Notes: generated by a model not told the origin, from the sequence alone. A stretch of 64,000 bases of DNA from an uncultured Clostridia bacterium (GCA_934247935.1 CAKQKE010000008.1:19638-83637); one strand, 5' to 3'; shown: positions 1 to 8,483, counted from the first letter of the stretch. Numbers and translations: made by a program.

Positions 1-485
1 AATAATGTATCGATTGTTTTACTTTTGACGTTTTCGGGCAAACCGTTTGCCGTAAAAGTGACATAAGGCGGTATTATACCCTGCACGTCAACCGTGTTTG
101 GCACGGCGAAAACATACTTGTTTTTAAGTCCAGAATAAAACCTGCAGACGTTTATAACATCCTCGCCGCCTACGGCGATAATACACCTGAAATTTTCGCC
201 GCAAGATATAAGCCTTGCAACCGCCGTTTCTTCTTTTTCGGTCGAAAAAATGCAAACCGAAACACTTAATCCTATGCTACCAAACGCCTCTTTAAGACTT
301 CTTAAATACACGCCGTCGTTCTTGTCGTCGGACACAATAAGCGTGGGCTGCCCCGCAAGGTCATTTGCTATAATTACGGGCAGTTGCTCTGCGGCACTGC
401 CCGACAATACGTTTATATTTAAAGATTGCAGTATTTGCTCGGTTTTTTCTTTACGTTTTCCGTCGAATAACGAAGTGTTTATCAT
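1..485 (-). CDS. Iron-containing alcohol dehydrogenase-like protein (partial, runs off window)
   Basis: Only the first 161 codons are inside the window; the 3' end lies beyond base 1. The N-terminal part has the alternating strand/helix pattern of the nucleotide-binding half of iron-ADH / dehydroquinate synthase / glycerol-1-phosphate dehydrogenase folds, with an IIAVGGEDVINVCRF segment at about residue 105 in the place of the usual GGGS phosphate-binding loop. The loop is altered (GGE for GGG), so the substrate cannot be named and activity is uncertain. The ATG overlaps the stop codon of the upstream gene in an ATGA arrangement, which implies translational coupling. Family assignment is inferred from the visible half only. 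Confidence 0.45.
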   Translation of the reverse strand, partial: MINTSLFDGKRKEKTEQILQSLNINVLSGSAAEQLPVIIANDLAGQPTLIVSDDKNDGVYLRSLKEAFGSIGLSVSVCIFSTEKEETAVARLISCGENFRCIIAVGGEDVINVCRFYSGLKNKYVFAVPNTVDVQGIIPPYVTFTANGLPENVKSKTIDTL

Positions 486-1669
486 ACGGACTTATGACCT
501 ATTTCCGCAAACAAATTTACTCTGTCTTCAAACGACGGTACTTTTTCAATCATTTTGCTGCTGTTAAAACCGTCTTGAGTAGAGATTGAAACAGACATTT
601 CATGTCCCACAATCGCATAGGCATGCAACTTGAAAATGTTGTCCGAATATAAACTGCCGAACATATTGTCCGGAGTTTTTCTCGGCTCATCGAAAACCTC
701 GAGCGAAACAGCCAGCAATTTGTTGTTTACAAGGTACTTACATATCTCGTCTCTGTCACTTTCACTGAATGCGTATGCTGTAAAAGCGACCCCGTCTGCG
801 CCGATTTCCTTTGTTCTGTCGGCGACTTTATATACTTCGTTTTTATCTTTCGTCTTTATTTCCACTACCGAAAGTGCGCCGATTTCATGTGCGGAAGCGG
901 TTACTTCCACGTCTCTTTTAAGGTTGCGCTTACCGAAAATACTTTCGTCGTTCAAGGCTTTCGCCAAATCGAATAAATAATAAGGATTGGTTTCGTCTTT
1001 TATTTTTTCAACCATCTGAGCGTCGAGGTTAAGTTTTACGTCGTTGATTAAAAAGTCAAGCGTGGGCTGACCTTTGCCGTAAACGCTGACTATTTTGTCA
1101 GCCAAAGCATAAAATACTTGCTTGTTTGCAACAGTTCCGCCCTTATAATACAAAGATTTTGAAATAATGTCTTGCTCGAAATTGAGTTTAATTTTATGCT
1201 TCTTGTATTGCTCGTTTATTTTGCGCACGGCGTTTTTGACGTAAGCATATTTGATTTCTCTGTCTTTTCTTAACCCGATATCCACCTTTTTATTCATATT
1301 GCAAGGAATACCGTAAACAGATATAGTCAAAAAGCCCTTTTCCAAAAACGGAACGGTGACGGGTTCTCTATACCCCGTAATGTAAGTAAGCGATAAAATT
1401 TTACATGCGTTTACAAACTCTTTTATTCCGCAAGTCGTCAAAAGGTCGGTAAGCCCGCAAACAGCCGCGCTGTTTCTGCATAACAAATATGCGGTCATTG
1501 CGGGATAATACGGTCCGTAAGAATATTTTGACTGACAATTAAGCAATACGTTATTTCCGCACTCGTAATTCAATTCGTCCGGGTATTCTTTTTTCAATTT
1601 CTTCAGCGCGCGAATTCTCGAAAATGCAAATTTGCCGTTTATTCTCGAAATAATCTGCTCTTTTTGCAT
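482..1669 (-). CDS. PHP-superfamily-like protein with lost metal ligands
   Basis: 395 residues from the ATG at 1669, chosen because GGAGG sits seven bases upstream; an in-frame extension to 1762 has no comparable ribosome binding site. Residues about 45-110 follow the PHP phosphoesterase fold (segments SKYSYGPYYPAMTAY, GLTDLLTTCGIKEF and an ITGYREPV strand). Where active PHP enzymes have an HxHxxYS motif and a DHD motif, this protein shows NCQSKYS and TDLLT, so the metal-binding histidines are gone. Later segments (about 270-330, VEVTASAHEIGALSVVEI and GADGVAFTAYAF) look like further barrel strands. It is translationally coupled to the iron-ADH-like gene, so the two probably act together. Role unknown; a pseudoenzyme is likely. 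Confidence 0.4.
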   Translation of the reverse strand: MQKEQIISRINGKFAFSRIRALKKLKKEYPDELNYECGNNVLLNCQSKYSYGPYYPAMTAYLLCRNSAAVCGLTDLLTTCGIKEFVNACKILSLTYITGYREPVTVPFLEKGFLTISVYGIPCNMNKKVDIGLRKDREIKYAYVKNAVRKINEQYKKHKIKLNFEQDIISKSLYYKGGTVANKQVFYALADKIVSVYGKGQPTLDFLINDVKLNLDAQMVEKIKDETNPYYLFDLAKALNDESIFGKRNLKRDVEVTASAHEIGALSVVEIKTKDKNEVYKVADRTKEIGADGVAFTAYAFSESDRDEICKYLVNNKLLAVSLEVFDEPRKTPDNMFGSLYSDNIFKLHAYAIVGHEMSVSISTQDGFNSSKMIEKVPSFEDRVNLFAEIGHKSV

Positions 1670-1847
1670 AAATAACCTCCGTGCATAAAATGCGAACAAT
1701 TTTTTAATTATAAAACGTGTCGACTTTTTAGACTTCATTATATCGACATTGATAAAAAACAACTCGCCGATTAAGCATTAAGCCGTGCCGATATAAAATT
1801 AATTTATCGACCGTCACGCTTTATGCCGCGATTGTACGACTAAAAAT

Positions 1848-1876
1848 ATATTAACCTACTTGAGCGATTTTGTCAA
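1848..1876 (-). promoter_or_regulatory. Promoter for the PHP-like / iron-ADH-like pair
   Basis: On the minus strand TTGACA (1871-1876) is followed after 17 bases by TAATAT (1848-1853). It lies about 180 bases upstream of the ATG at 1669. Confidence 0.5.
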
Positions 1877-2017
1877 GCAGGTAGATTTTAAAAACCGTTT
1901 CTGCGTATATAAATGAACAATCTAAGTCGATTTTGATTGAAATTTGTTACTTTTATATTTTTAAATACTATATGCCTTGCAGTTATGCGTCGTTTCATTA
2001 GACTTCAATTAAATACT

Positions 2018-2062
2018 TAAAGAGGGCGAACCCCGTCAATAGAGATTCACCCTCTTTAAAAG
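2018..2062 (-). terminator. Intrinsic terminator after rplL
   Basis: Arms AAAGAGGGTGAA and TTCGCCCTCTTT flank a short loop. It lies 56 bases past the rplL stop codon and closes the ribosomal protein operon before any rpoB gene. Confidence 0.75.
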
Positions 2063-2117
2063 TATTCAAACCGCTCGGCGACGTAAAAATTACGCCGCTA
2101 AACCGTTTATAACTAAA

Positions 2118-2489
2118 TTATTCAGCAACTGCAGTTGCGCCTGCTTCCTTAAACTTAGCAACCATCTTTTCTGCTTCTTCCTTGGGTACGTTTTCTTTAA
2201 CGGTTCCCATCTTTTCAACCATGTTCTTTGCGTCAACAAGACCAAGACCGGTAAGTTCTCTGACTGCCTTGATAACTGCAATCTTGTTTCCGCCGATTTC
2301 CTTCAATACTACGTTGAATTCGGTCTTTTCTTCAGCAGCAGGAGCAGCCTCTGCAGCAGCACCGCCTGCAACAGCAACGGGAGCAGCAGCGGATACACCG
2401 AACTCCTCTTCGATTGCTTTAACTAAACTGTTAAGTTCCATAACAGTCATACCTTTAATCTCTTCAATTAACTTTGCGATATCAGCCAT
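2118..2489 (-). CDS. rplL: 50S ribosomal protein L7/L12
   Basis: 123 residues, the normal family length. An N-terminal dimerisation helix (MADIAKLIEEIKGMTVMEL) is followed by an Ala/Pro-rich hinge (about residues 36-53) and the conserved C-terminal factor-binding domain with the FNVVLKEIGGNKIAVIKAVRE and LGLVDAKNMVE segments. It forms the multimeric ribosomal stalk that recruits translation GTPases. It is the last gene of the cluster, 74 bases after rplJ, and is co-regulated with it by the L10 leader upstream. An intrinsic terminator follows directly, so unlike in many Bacillota rpoBC is not immediately downstream. Confidence 0.97.
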   Translation of the reverse strand: MADIAKLIEEIKGMTVMELNSLVKAIEEEFGVSAAAPVAVAGGAAAEAAPAAEEKTEFNVVLKEIGGNKIAVIKAVRELTGLGLVDAKNMVEKMGTVKENVPKEEAEKMVAKFKEAGATAVAE

Positions 2490-2563
2490 TTTAATATTCC
2501 TCCGATTATTTTTATTTTAAATTTGTTTTTTTGCGTAAACGCTGATTTTTAGTGAACGCTGAA

Positions 2564-3064
2564 TTATTCCTGAGCGCCGCCCATTTTTTCTGCAACCCTA
2601 TTGAGGGCAACAGCCAATCCACGAACAACTCCCATAAGTCCGCAAGCGAGGTTTGCATACAATTGCTCTTTCGACGGGATACTTGCAAGTGCCTTAACAC
2701 CGTTTGCGTCCACGTATGCGTTGTCTACATAACCGCTCTTGACAGAAATTTTGCCATCATACTTCTTTTCGCCGTCGGCAACTACTTTTGCTGCGGATAC
2801 TTCGTCTGCACCGAATGCAACGGCTGTGTTTCCGTTGAGGTCTGCATCGAACGCCGTAACGCCAAGTTCGTCGAAAGCCTTTCTTACCAAAGTGTTTTTC
2901 AATACTTTGTATTGAACGTTGTTCTTTCTGAATTCGTTTCTAAGTTCGGTATCCTGAGCAACCGTCAAACCCGAATAGTGTACAAGTACGACGGATTTGC
3001 TTTCTTGAATCTTAGCCTTAATCTCTTCGACAACAACTTCTTTTGCTTGTCTATTTGCTGACAA
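2564..3064 (-). CDS. rplJ: 50S ribosomal protein L10
   Basis: 166 residues, close to the usual 165-175. The N-terminal RNA-binding domain (VVVEEIKAKIQESKSVVLVHYSGLTVAQDTELR) and the KNTLVRKAF motif near residue 60 are typical. L10 anchors L7/L12 dimers to 23S rRNA and, in complex with L12, represses its own operon by binding the leader RNA just upstream (3094-3206). The start is supported by GGAGG about 10 bases before the ATG. Confidence 0.97.
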   Translation of the reverse strand: MSANRQAKEVVVEEIKAKIQESKSVVLVHYSGLTVAQDTELRNEFRKNNVQYKVLKNTLVRKAFDELGVTAFDADLNGNTAVAFGADEVSAAKVVADGEKKYDGKISVKSGYVDNAYVDANGVKALASIPSKEQLYANLACGLMGVVRGLAVALNRVAEKMGGAQE

Positions 3065-3093
3065 ATTCTTTACCTCCTATTTATTATTTCCGT

Positions 3094-3206
3094 AAAAAGA
3101 CCTTACGCCAAAGTAGCGTAAGGTCATAAAAATCCTCATAATAAATGCTACCTCGGCGGGCTACCTTGCGGTAATTAAACTTGCGTGCCAACTTTCTACG
3201 GTTATT
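3094..3206 (-). promoter_or_regulatory. L10 ribosomal protein leader with attenuator hairpin
   Basis: In the rplA-rplJ intergenic the minus strand reads through a structured region containing the conserved CCGCCGAGGTAGC segment of the L10-leader family. An intrinsic terminator follows (stem GACCTTACGC/GCGTAAGGTC at 3099-3125, then T5). The position directly before rplJ is where this autoregulatory element is found across Bacillota. The match is by eye. Confidence 0.75.
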
Positions 3207-3268
3207 ATATTTTTCTGTAACAGTGTAACATCTCTTAAAGGAAATGTCAAACGTTTTTAATCAAAACG

Positions 3269-3955
3269 TTAAATCTTGTTGTAAACCTTTACGCCGGGAC
3301 CCATTGTGGAAGCAACGGATACGCCTTTGATGTATTGACCTTTCGCTGCGGCGGGTTTAGCCTTGACGATCGCTTCGAAAAGAGCGGTGTAGTTTTCGAT
3401 AAGTTTTTCTTTACCGAAACTCTTTTTACCGATAGGACAGTGAATAACGGCAGTCTTGTCGAGTCTGTACTCAACCTTACCTGCTTTAACGTCCTTAATT
3501 GCCTTTTCAACGTCCATAGTAACCGTACCCGACTTGGGGTTGGGCATCAAGCCTTTAGGTCCTAAAAGTTTACCTATTCTACCTACGACACCCATCATAT
3601 CGGGAGTCGTGATAACAGTATCGAACTCAAACCAGTTTTCCTTTTGAATCCTTGCAACGATTTCTTCCGCTCCTACATAGTCAGCACCGGCAGCCTGTGC
3701 CTGGTCAGCCTTTTCGCCCTTTGCGATAACCAAAACTCTTACGGTTTTACCTGTACCGTTGGGAAGGACGATAACGCCTCTGACTTGTTGGTCGGCTTGT
3801 TTCGGGTCAACACCGAGTTTGCAGTGGAATTCAACCGTTTCGTCAAACTTTGCCTTTGCGGTGTTTAAAACGATGTCCATTGCTTCGCCGATTTCGTATT
3901 GTTTAGTGCGGTCAAAAGTCTTTATGCTTTCGGCATATTTTTTTCCGTATTTCAT
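3269..3955 (-). CDS. rplA: 50S ribosomal protein L1
   Basis: 228 residues, normal length. Starts MKYGKKYAESIKTFD and contains the family signature around residues 120-145 (DMMGVVGRIGKLLGPKGLMP followed by NPKSGTVT) and the C-terminal YIKGVSVASTMGPGVKV strand. It forms the L1 stalk next to the ribosomal E site and represses its own operon by binding a leader that mimics 23S rRNA. It lies 59 bases after rplK, in the same transcript. Confidence 0.98.
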   Translation of the reverse strand: MKYGKKYAESIKTFDRTKQYEIGEAMDIVLNTAKAKFDETVEFHCKLGVDPKQADQQVRGVIVLPNGTGKTVRVLVIAKGEKADQAQAAGADYVGAEEIVARIQKENWFEFDTVITTPDMMGVVGRIGKLLGPKGLMPNPKSGTVTMDVEKAIKDVKAGKVEYRLDKTAVIHCPIGKKSFGKEKLIENYTALFEAIVKAKPAAAKGQYIKGVSVASTMGPGVKVYNKI

Positions 3956-4014
3956 TTCAAAATTCTCCTTTGTGGTTAAACGGGACGTTTGTCCCTCCCA
4001 CGAAATATATATAA

Positions 4015-4440
4015 TTATTCTTCAACAGTGATGCCCATACTGCGTGCAGTACCTGCAATCATACTCATGCATGCTTCGAGCGAAGCGGCATTAGTATCTA
4101 CCATCTTTACCTTTGCAATTTCCTCAACTTGCGCTTTGGTCAATTTTGCAACCTTATCTTTGTTGGGACGAGCAGAAGCAGATTCGAGTCCGCAAGCCTT
4201 TTTGATAAGTACCGGTGCAGGCGGTGTTTTAAGAATAAACGTGAAAGATCTGTCCTGATAAATAGTGATGACTACGGGAATAATGTAGCCGACTTTATCA
4301 GAAGTCTTTGCATTGAATTCTTTAGTAAATCCCGGAATGTTGATACCGTAAGGTCCGAGTGTAGAACCAACCGGGGGTCCCGGCGTCGCTTTTCCGGCTT
4401 GCAATTGTAATTTTACAACCGCTGTAACTTTTTTAGCCAT
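4015..4440 (-). CDS. rplK: 50S ribosomal protein L11
   Basis: 141 residues from the ATG at 4440 (MAKKVTAVVKLQLQAG), preceded by GGAGGAGAA. An upstream in-frame ATG at 4455 is rejected because it overlaps this ribosome binding site. The segments TPGPPVGSTLGPYGINI (residue 20 on) and FILKTPPAPVLIKKA are diagnostic. L11 organises the GTPase-associated centre of the large subunit and is needed for the stringent response. First gene of the rplK-rplA pair, behind a probable L1-binding leader. Confidence 0.98.
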   Translation of the reverse strand: MAKKVTAVVKLQLQAGKATPGPPVGSTLGPYGINIPGFTKEFNAKTSDKVGYIIPVVITIYQDRSFTFILKTPPAPVLIKKACGLESASARPNKDKVAKLTKAQVEEIAKVKMVDTNAASLEACMSMIAGTARSMGITVEE

Positions 4441-4459
4441 AAAGTTCTCCTCCATTTAT

Positions 4460-4507
4460 GTGGTTATAACAAGGCGTCTTGAAAAAAGTATTTGACGTCT
4501 CTCCCAC
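4460..4507 (-). promoter_or_regulatory. Probable L1-binding leader of rplK-rplA
   Basis: The transcript reads GTGGGAG at its 5' side and ACCAC at its 3' side, closing an inner CGTC/GACG stem, just before the rplK ribosome binding site. This GTGGGAG...CCAC arrangement is the usual L1 autoregulatory element in Bacillota. Assigned from motif and position only. Confidence 0.5.
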
Positions 4508-4811
4508 TTATTTCAACGGGTAAAACCCGTTTTAAGCGTAAAAACTTTGCGATTTTACCTTTGCTTGCAATAAATAAAACCGCAAAAAAACATCGAGCGT
4601 TTTTGTCTTTGATTTACGCGCTTAAACGCACAAATAAAACGCTGCGCCGATAAAGGAACTTTTATTCCTTATTATTTAATATAGAAAATTTCTCAACTTT
4701 AAATCTTTGCTTGCGCTCATAAAATTTCAAATTTCCACCCGAAATTCAAAATATCGTTAAAGCCTTGGCGCACAGTGTATAACACAACAAACGACCGTGC
4801 CCGCGCAAAGA
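4508..4811. other. nusG-rplK intergenic, no gene seen
   Basis: About 300 bases with no plausible reading frame. A small hairpin (AACGGG/CCCGTT, 4516-4534) lacks a T-run. It probably forms part of the untranslated leader of rplK. Confidence 0.4.
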
Positions 4812-5342
4812 TTACTGTTCTCTCAATTTTTCGAGTTGAACGAAAGTTTGCTCTACAACGGTGTCTCTGCCGAACATAGAAACCTTGACTTTAGCCTTTT
4901 GCTGCTCGAAATCGAGAGATTCGACAGTACCGATAAAGCCTTCGAGTTGACCCGATAAAATCTTGATTGTGTCTCCCACCGCAAAATCGACGCTTTCGAC
5001 CTTGTCTTCGAGTTGCATACGCCTTACTTCGTCTGCGGTGAGCGGAAGCGCAGCCCCTCTCGGACCGACGAAGCCCGTAACGCCCCTCGTATTGGTGATG
5101 AGATACCACAAATCATTTGAGTATACCATCTTGATAAATACGTAACAAGGCATTTTTTTGCGGAGAACGATCTTCTTTTTATCGTTTTTTTCCTCAATAA
5201 CTTCTTCTCTCGGAATTTTAATATCGAGAATCTTATCGCCGAGGTTGTTGTTTTCAATCAGTTTTTCAAGGGTACTTTTTACCATATCCTCATAAGTGGA
5301 ATAGGTATGAATAATATACCACTTTGCTGTCTGTTGATCCAT
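4812..5342 (-). CDS. nusG: Transcription termination/antitermination protein NusG
   Basis: 176 residues, typical length. The N-terminal NGN domain starts KWYIIHTYSTYEDMVKSTLEK and includes the KKMPCYVFIKM strand. The GVTGFVGPRG segment and the C-terminal KOW domain (about 125-176, VGDTIKILSGQLEGFIGTVE) follow. NusG binds RNA polymerase across its cleft and links it to Rho or ribosomal S10. It lies 21 bases after secE in the conserved secE-nusG order. Confidence 0.97.
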   Translation of the reverse strand: MDQQTAKWYIIHTYSTYEDMVKSTLEKLIENNNLGDKILDIKIPREEVIEEKNDKKKIVLRKKMPCYVFIKMVYSNDLWYLITNTRGVTGFVGPRGAALPLTADEVRRMQLEDKVESVDFAVGDTIKILSGQLEGFIGTVESLDFEQQKAKVKVSMFGRDTVVEQTFVQLEKLREQ

Positions 5343-5363
5343 CTGACTTCTCCTTCGGCTTAA

Positions 5364-5645
5364 TTATGCGGCAATTTTTGTGACTAAATCCAAAAGACGA
5401 CCGAGACCGTAGTCAAACGCCGAAATAATGATAAGGAAAATAATGATAACGACGAGTACTATACCCGTATTTTTCACCACTTTGCCAAACGTCGGCCAAG
5501 AAACCTTTCCCAATTCGGAAAACATTTCTTTGAATTTTCTTCCTATTTTGCGAAAGAAACGCGATACTTTCCCCGGTTCTTTAGTCTTTTTGTTTTGGGG
5601 AACTTCGGTTGTCTTTACAACCTCGTTTACTTGTTTTTCTTTCAT
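5364..5645 (-). CDS. secE: Preprotein translocase subunit SecE
   Basis: 93 residues. A charged cytoplasmic N-terminus (about 1-35, Lys-rich) is followed by the SecE signature FRKIGRKFKEMFSELGKVSWPTF and one membrane helix (about 60-82, GIVLVVIIIFLIIISAFDYG). SecE clamps SecY in the translocation channel. Position between rpmG and nusG confirms the identity. Confidence 0.95.
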   Translation of the reverse strand: MKEKQVNEVVKTTEVPQNKKTKEPGKVSRFFRKIGRKFKEMFSELGKVSWPTFGKVVKNTGIVLVVIIIFLIIISAFDYGLGRLLDLVTKIAA

Positions 5646-5728
5646 TTCCTTTCCTCTTTAAAATAAAATTACGTATTCTTAACGTTGAAAACGTATTTAC
5701 CGCTATATTTACCGCCTATGCGAAGAAA

Positions 5729-5890
5729 TTACTTCGTTTCTTTATGAGCGGTTGTCTTCTTGCAGAAACGGCAATACTTGTTGAGTTCAAGTCTGTCGGG
5801 GTCGTTCTTCTTATTCTTGTAAACGTCGTAATTCCTTTGTTTACATTCTGTGCAAGCAAGCGTAATTTTAACTCTGTTTCCTTTAGCCAT
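5729..5890 (-). CDS. rpmG: 50S ribosomal protein L33
   Basis: 53 residues, read directly from the sequence: starts MAKGNRVKITLACTEC, then QRNYDVYKNKKNDPDRLELNK and YCRFCKKTTAHKETK. Two CxxC pairs (CTEC and CRFC) make this the zinc-binding (C+) form. It is a small large-subunit protein near the E site. The start is preceded by AGGAAGG. It heads the rpmG-secE-nusG transcript, with a promoter and a stem-loop directly upstream. Confidence 0.95.
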   Translation of the reverse strand: MAKGNRVKITLACTECKQRNYDVYKNKKNDPDRLELNKYCRFCKKTTAHKETK

Positions 5891-5906
5891 AATATTTCGC
5901 CTTCCT

Positions 5907-5936
5907 AAAAAATTAACACCCCGCTTGGAGTGCTAA
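5907..5936 (-). promoter_or_regulatory. Stem-loop at the start of the rpmG transcript
   Basis: TTAGCACTCC and GGGGTGTTAA pair over a four-base loop (5913-5936) and are followed by T6, directly before the rpmG ribosome binding site. The expected transcription start lies at about 5933, so it may act as a 5' stabilising hairpin, a DNA operator or an attenuator; the sequence does not decide. Confidence 0.4.
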
Positions 5937-5939
5937 CAT

Positions 5940-5969
5940 ATTGTACTATAATAATAATATACTTGTCAA
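5940..5969 (-). promoter_or_regulatory. Promoter for rpmG-secE-nusG
   Basis: TTGACA (5964-5969), an 18-base spacer and TACAAT (5940-5945) on the minus strand. Confidence 0.65.
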
Positions 5970-6175
5970 GCCTTTTTTGCGGTTTTTTATTCTTTTTGTT
6001 AAATTTTTGTCTTTTATTTTTCTATAGTCGCATATACTGCGCAATTTGAATAAGATTTAAAACCTCTGTTTACTCGGTAAAATGCGGCGATTTGGCAATT
6101 TTTAACCGACTGTTTTGTTTTAATTTTTATTCGGCGATAAATACTTTTTTACCCCCCGCTTTTCTTTTTTGCCAT

Positions 6176-6718
6176 TTAAACCATGTTTTTCTTTTTCGTT
6201 CTTTGAGCGTAATCGATTAAATAATCTTCGGCGACGTTGACGGCGTTTATTTTTCTGCATCTTTCCTTTTTTACAAGCGAAAACTTGTCTGCCGTTTTAT
6301 CAACGAGAGTTATCGCCTTTTTGCCCGCAACCGCGCTTTTGACTTTGTACATTGTCGGAACGGAGGAATACGCCTTTACTTTGCCTTTATACTCGACTTT
6401 GATTTTACTCGGAATTTCCGATAAGTCGAGCGGGAAAAACAACTTCATCGTTTTGTCCGTCATGGCGATTTTGCATATGATTTTATCGCCGCATGTAAAG
6501 GTGTCCGCCCGGCGCGACAACCGCGATTTTACACCCTTGAACGATAATAGTTCGTTTTTAATTTCGATATAGGCGGTTTGCAAAACCACGTCGGCAAAAA
6601 TCACCCTTTCGGCAAAAATCCTTTGACGGTATTTATCCTCTTCTACGTTTATTTCGGTTTGATTTTTTTCAGCGGCGATTGCCGGTTCTTCTTTTTTTCT
6701 TCGTCCGAATATTCCCAT
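6176..6718 (-). CDS. Hypothetical protein with a Bacillota-specific uncharacterised domain
   Basis: 180 residues. A charged N-terminus (about 1-35) precedes a domain with the pattern VKSRLSRRADTF, CKIAMTDKTMKLFFPLDL, AYSSVPTMYKVKSAVAGKKA. I recognise this order (basic S-R-x-S turn, a KL/YL strand, then a SVP..KVKS..A helix) from uncharacterised proteins in many uncultured Bacillota, but know no function for it. It is a single gene with no obvious operon partner. The 53-aa C-terminal part is Lys/Arg-rich and soluble; no signal peptide or membrane helix is visible. Confidence 0.55.
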   Translation of the reverse strand: MGIFGRRKKEEPAIAAEKNQTEINVEEDKYRQRIFAERVIFADVVLQTAYIEIKNELLSFKGVKSRLSRRADTFTCGDKIICKIAMTDKTMKLFFPLDLSEIPSKIKVEYKGKVKAYSSVPTMYKVKSAVAGKKAITLVDKTADKFSLVKKERCRKINAVNVAEDYLIDYAQRTKKKNMV

Positions 6719-6817
6719 ATTTTTATTATACCACTTAACCGGAAATTATTCAAGCGTTATTTTTATTTTACTGTTATTCATCGCTTGAAAACGGCTGTTT
6801 ATGCTTATAAATCGCCG

Positions 6818-6864
6818 AAAATTGTCATTTTTACCGCATACGTAGTTTGTAAAGACGGAAATGT
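6818..6864. repeat. Dispersed palindromic repeat, copy 1
   Basis: ATTGTCATTTTTACCGCATACGTA-like core with inverted AAAGACG arm. The only intergenic copy in the window not placed downstream of a gene; it lies between two divergent genes. Confidence 0.55.
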
Positions 6865-7156
6865 ATGCAAAATCACATACTATGCATTTGCGATATTTGT
6901 ATTGCCTGTTTACGATAATATTATTACCTTGAGTTGTGACTTTAAATTATAATCGCATGCTTTTGCCGACGATTTATTATTGTTTTACCAAGCAAGTTTT
7001 TACTATTGGCATAGCGTAAAATTTCACACTCGGCAACGCCGTTTGACGATGAATTTCAAAAGAAAATAAATATTGCCGATTTAACGTAAAAACGTTTGCT
7101 TTTTTTAGAAAAAAGGCATACAATTACACCGTACTATATTTACAGAGGCTAAAACA

Positions 7157-8407
7157 ATGACTTTAGACAATTTACTCGTGGCAAATATCGAATATTTTGA
7201 CGTTTTGTTGCCACTCGGTCTTATTATTTTATTATCGAAAATTCTCGTAATGTTATGCAAAAAATTGGGGTTGCCGAGCGTTGTCGGCATGCTGCTTGCG
7301 GGAGTAATCGTCGGACTTATCAACTATATTCCCAAACAAACCGTGCTTACCGAAACCACTTTGGAAGGAATAGGTTTTATCGCCAAAATCGGCGTAGTTC
7401 TGATTATGTTTTCCGCCGGCCTCGGCACCGACGTTAAACAAATCAAAGCAGTCGGCATACCTGCCGTAATCATCACTATCGCAGGCGTAATACTGCCGCT
7501 CGGTCTCGGTTTTGTCGTTGCAACGCTAACAAACGGCGGGTTTGCCGCACTCAACAAAACGACTGCCATTACAAATGTTTTTTACGGAACGGTTCTTACC
7601 GCAACTTCGGTATCCATTACCGTAGCAACCCTTAAAGAACTCGGCGCGCTCAACTCAAAGGTCGGCAACACAATAGTTTCCGCAGCAATTTTAGACGATA
7701 TTATAGGTATTATCGTGTTGTCGTTCGTCGTATCTATGGGCGGCGGAAGCGATGTTTCGCCTTTAATCGTCTTGCTTAAAACCATATTATTCTTCGTTGC
7801 TATTTTCGCTTTTGGTTTTATAATAAGTAAGTTTTTCAAATGGCTCGACGAAAAATACCCTCATCACAGAAGAATCCCCATTTTAAGTCTCGGATTTTGT
7901 TTTCTCGTTGCTTATGCAAGCGAAAAAATCTTCGGCGTTGCCGACATTACGGGCGCATATGCCTTCGGACTTATTCTTGCAAATAACCCCGAAAGCAATT
8001 ACATCGACCGCAAGGCCGACATAATAAGTTATATGTTCTTCTCTCCCGTGTTTTTCGCAAACGTGGGACTTACCACAAAGTTTTCGGCAATGTCGCCCGA
8101 CATTATTTTGTTCGGCGTACTGTTTATCCTCGCCGGAATCGCAGGCAAATTTATCGGCTGCTCGTTGACCGCCAAAGCGTGCAAATACTCGACTATCGAC
8201 TCAGTGCGTATAGGTCTCGGAATGATGGCAAGGGCTGAAGTCGCGCTCGTCTGTGCGCAAAAAGGTTTTGACCTCGGCATTATCGACCCCGCCATTACCC
8301 CGTTTATTTTGATACTTATCATAGCGACGAGTTTTATAACTCCCATCCTTTTGAAGTTGTCGTATAAAAAAGAAAAACAACCGTTGCCGCAACCAACCGA
8401 TAATTAA
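7157..8407 (+). CDS. Monovalent cation:proton antiporter, CPA2 family
   Basis: 416 residues with about 11-12 membrane segments and short loops. It exchanges Na+ or K+ for protons across the cytoplasmic membrane, supporting pH and ion homeostasis. Hallmarks are the early LPSVVGMLLAGVIVG segment (about 38-52), and AAILDDIIGIIVLS (about 175-190) carrying the paired acidic residues of the ion-binding site. GMMARAEVALV near residue 355 is the conserved late helix. No C-terminal RCK/TrkA domain is present, so it is the short, non-Kef form. Single-gene unit closed by a strong terminator. Ion specificity cannot be read from sequence. Confidence 0.88.
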   Translation: MTLDNLLVANIEYFDVLLPLGLIILLSKILVMLCKKLGLPSVVGMLLAGVIVGLINYIPKQTVLTETTLEGIGFIAKIGVVLIMFSAGLGTDVKQIKAVGIPAVIITIAGVILPLGLGFVVATLTNGGFAALNKTTAITNVFYGTVLTATSVSITVATLKELGALNSKVGNTIVSAAILDDIIGIIVLSFVVSMGGGSDVSPLIVLLKTILFFVAIFAFGFIISKFFKWLDEKYPHHRRIPILSLGFCFLVAYASEKIFGVADITGAYAFGLILANNPESNYIDRKADIISYMFFSPVFFANVGLTTKFSAMSPDIILFGVLFILAGIAGKFIGCSLTAKACKYSTIDSVRIGLGMMARAEVALVCAQKGFDLGIIDPAITPFILILIIATSFITPILLKLSYKKEKQPLPQPTDN

Positions 8408-8483
8408 ATTTAAAAATCTGTAGTAATACTGCAACACCCGACCAAATCGAATTTTGCAACATAAATCAAAAAGTATTTCAATA

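Noticed and set aside
1..64. Palindromic repeat copy in the iron-ADH-like gene
   Set aside because: GGGCAAACCGTTTGCCGTAAAAGTGACAT-type similarity is limited to the arms; the ACGTAT core is absent.
5913..5936. CIRCE (HrcA) operator before rpmG
   Set aside because: TTAGCACTC is present but the second arm is GGGTGTTAA and the spacing is 6 rather than 9, so it does not fit the consensus.
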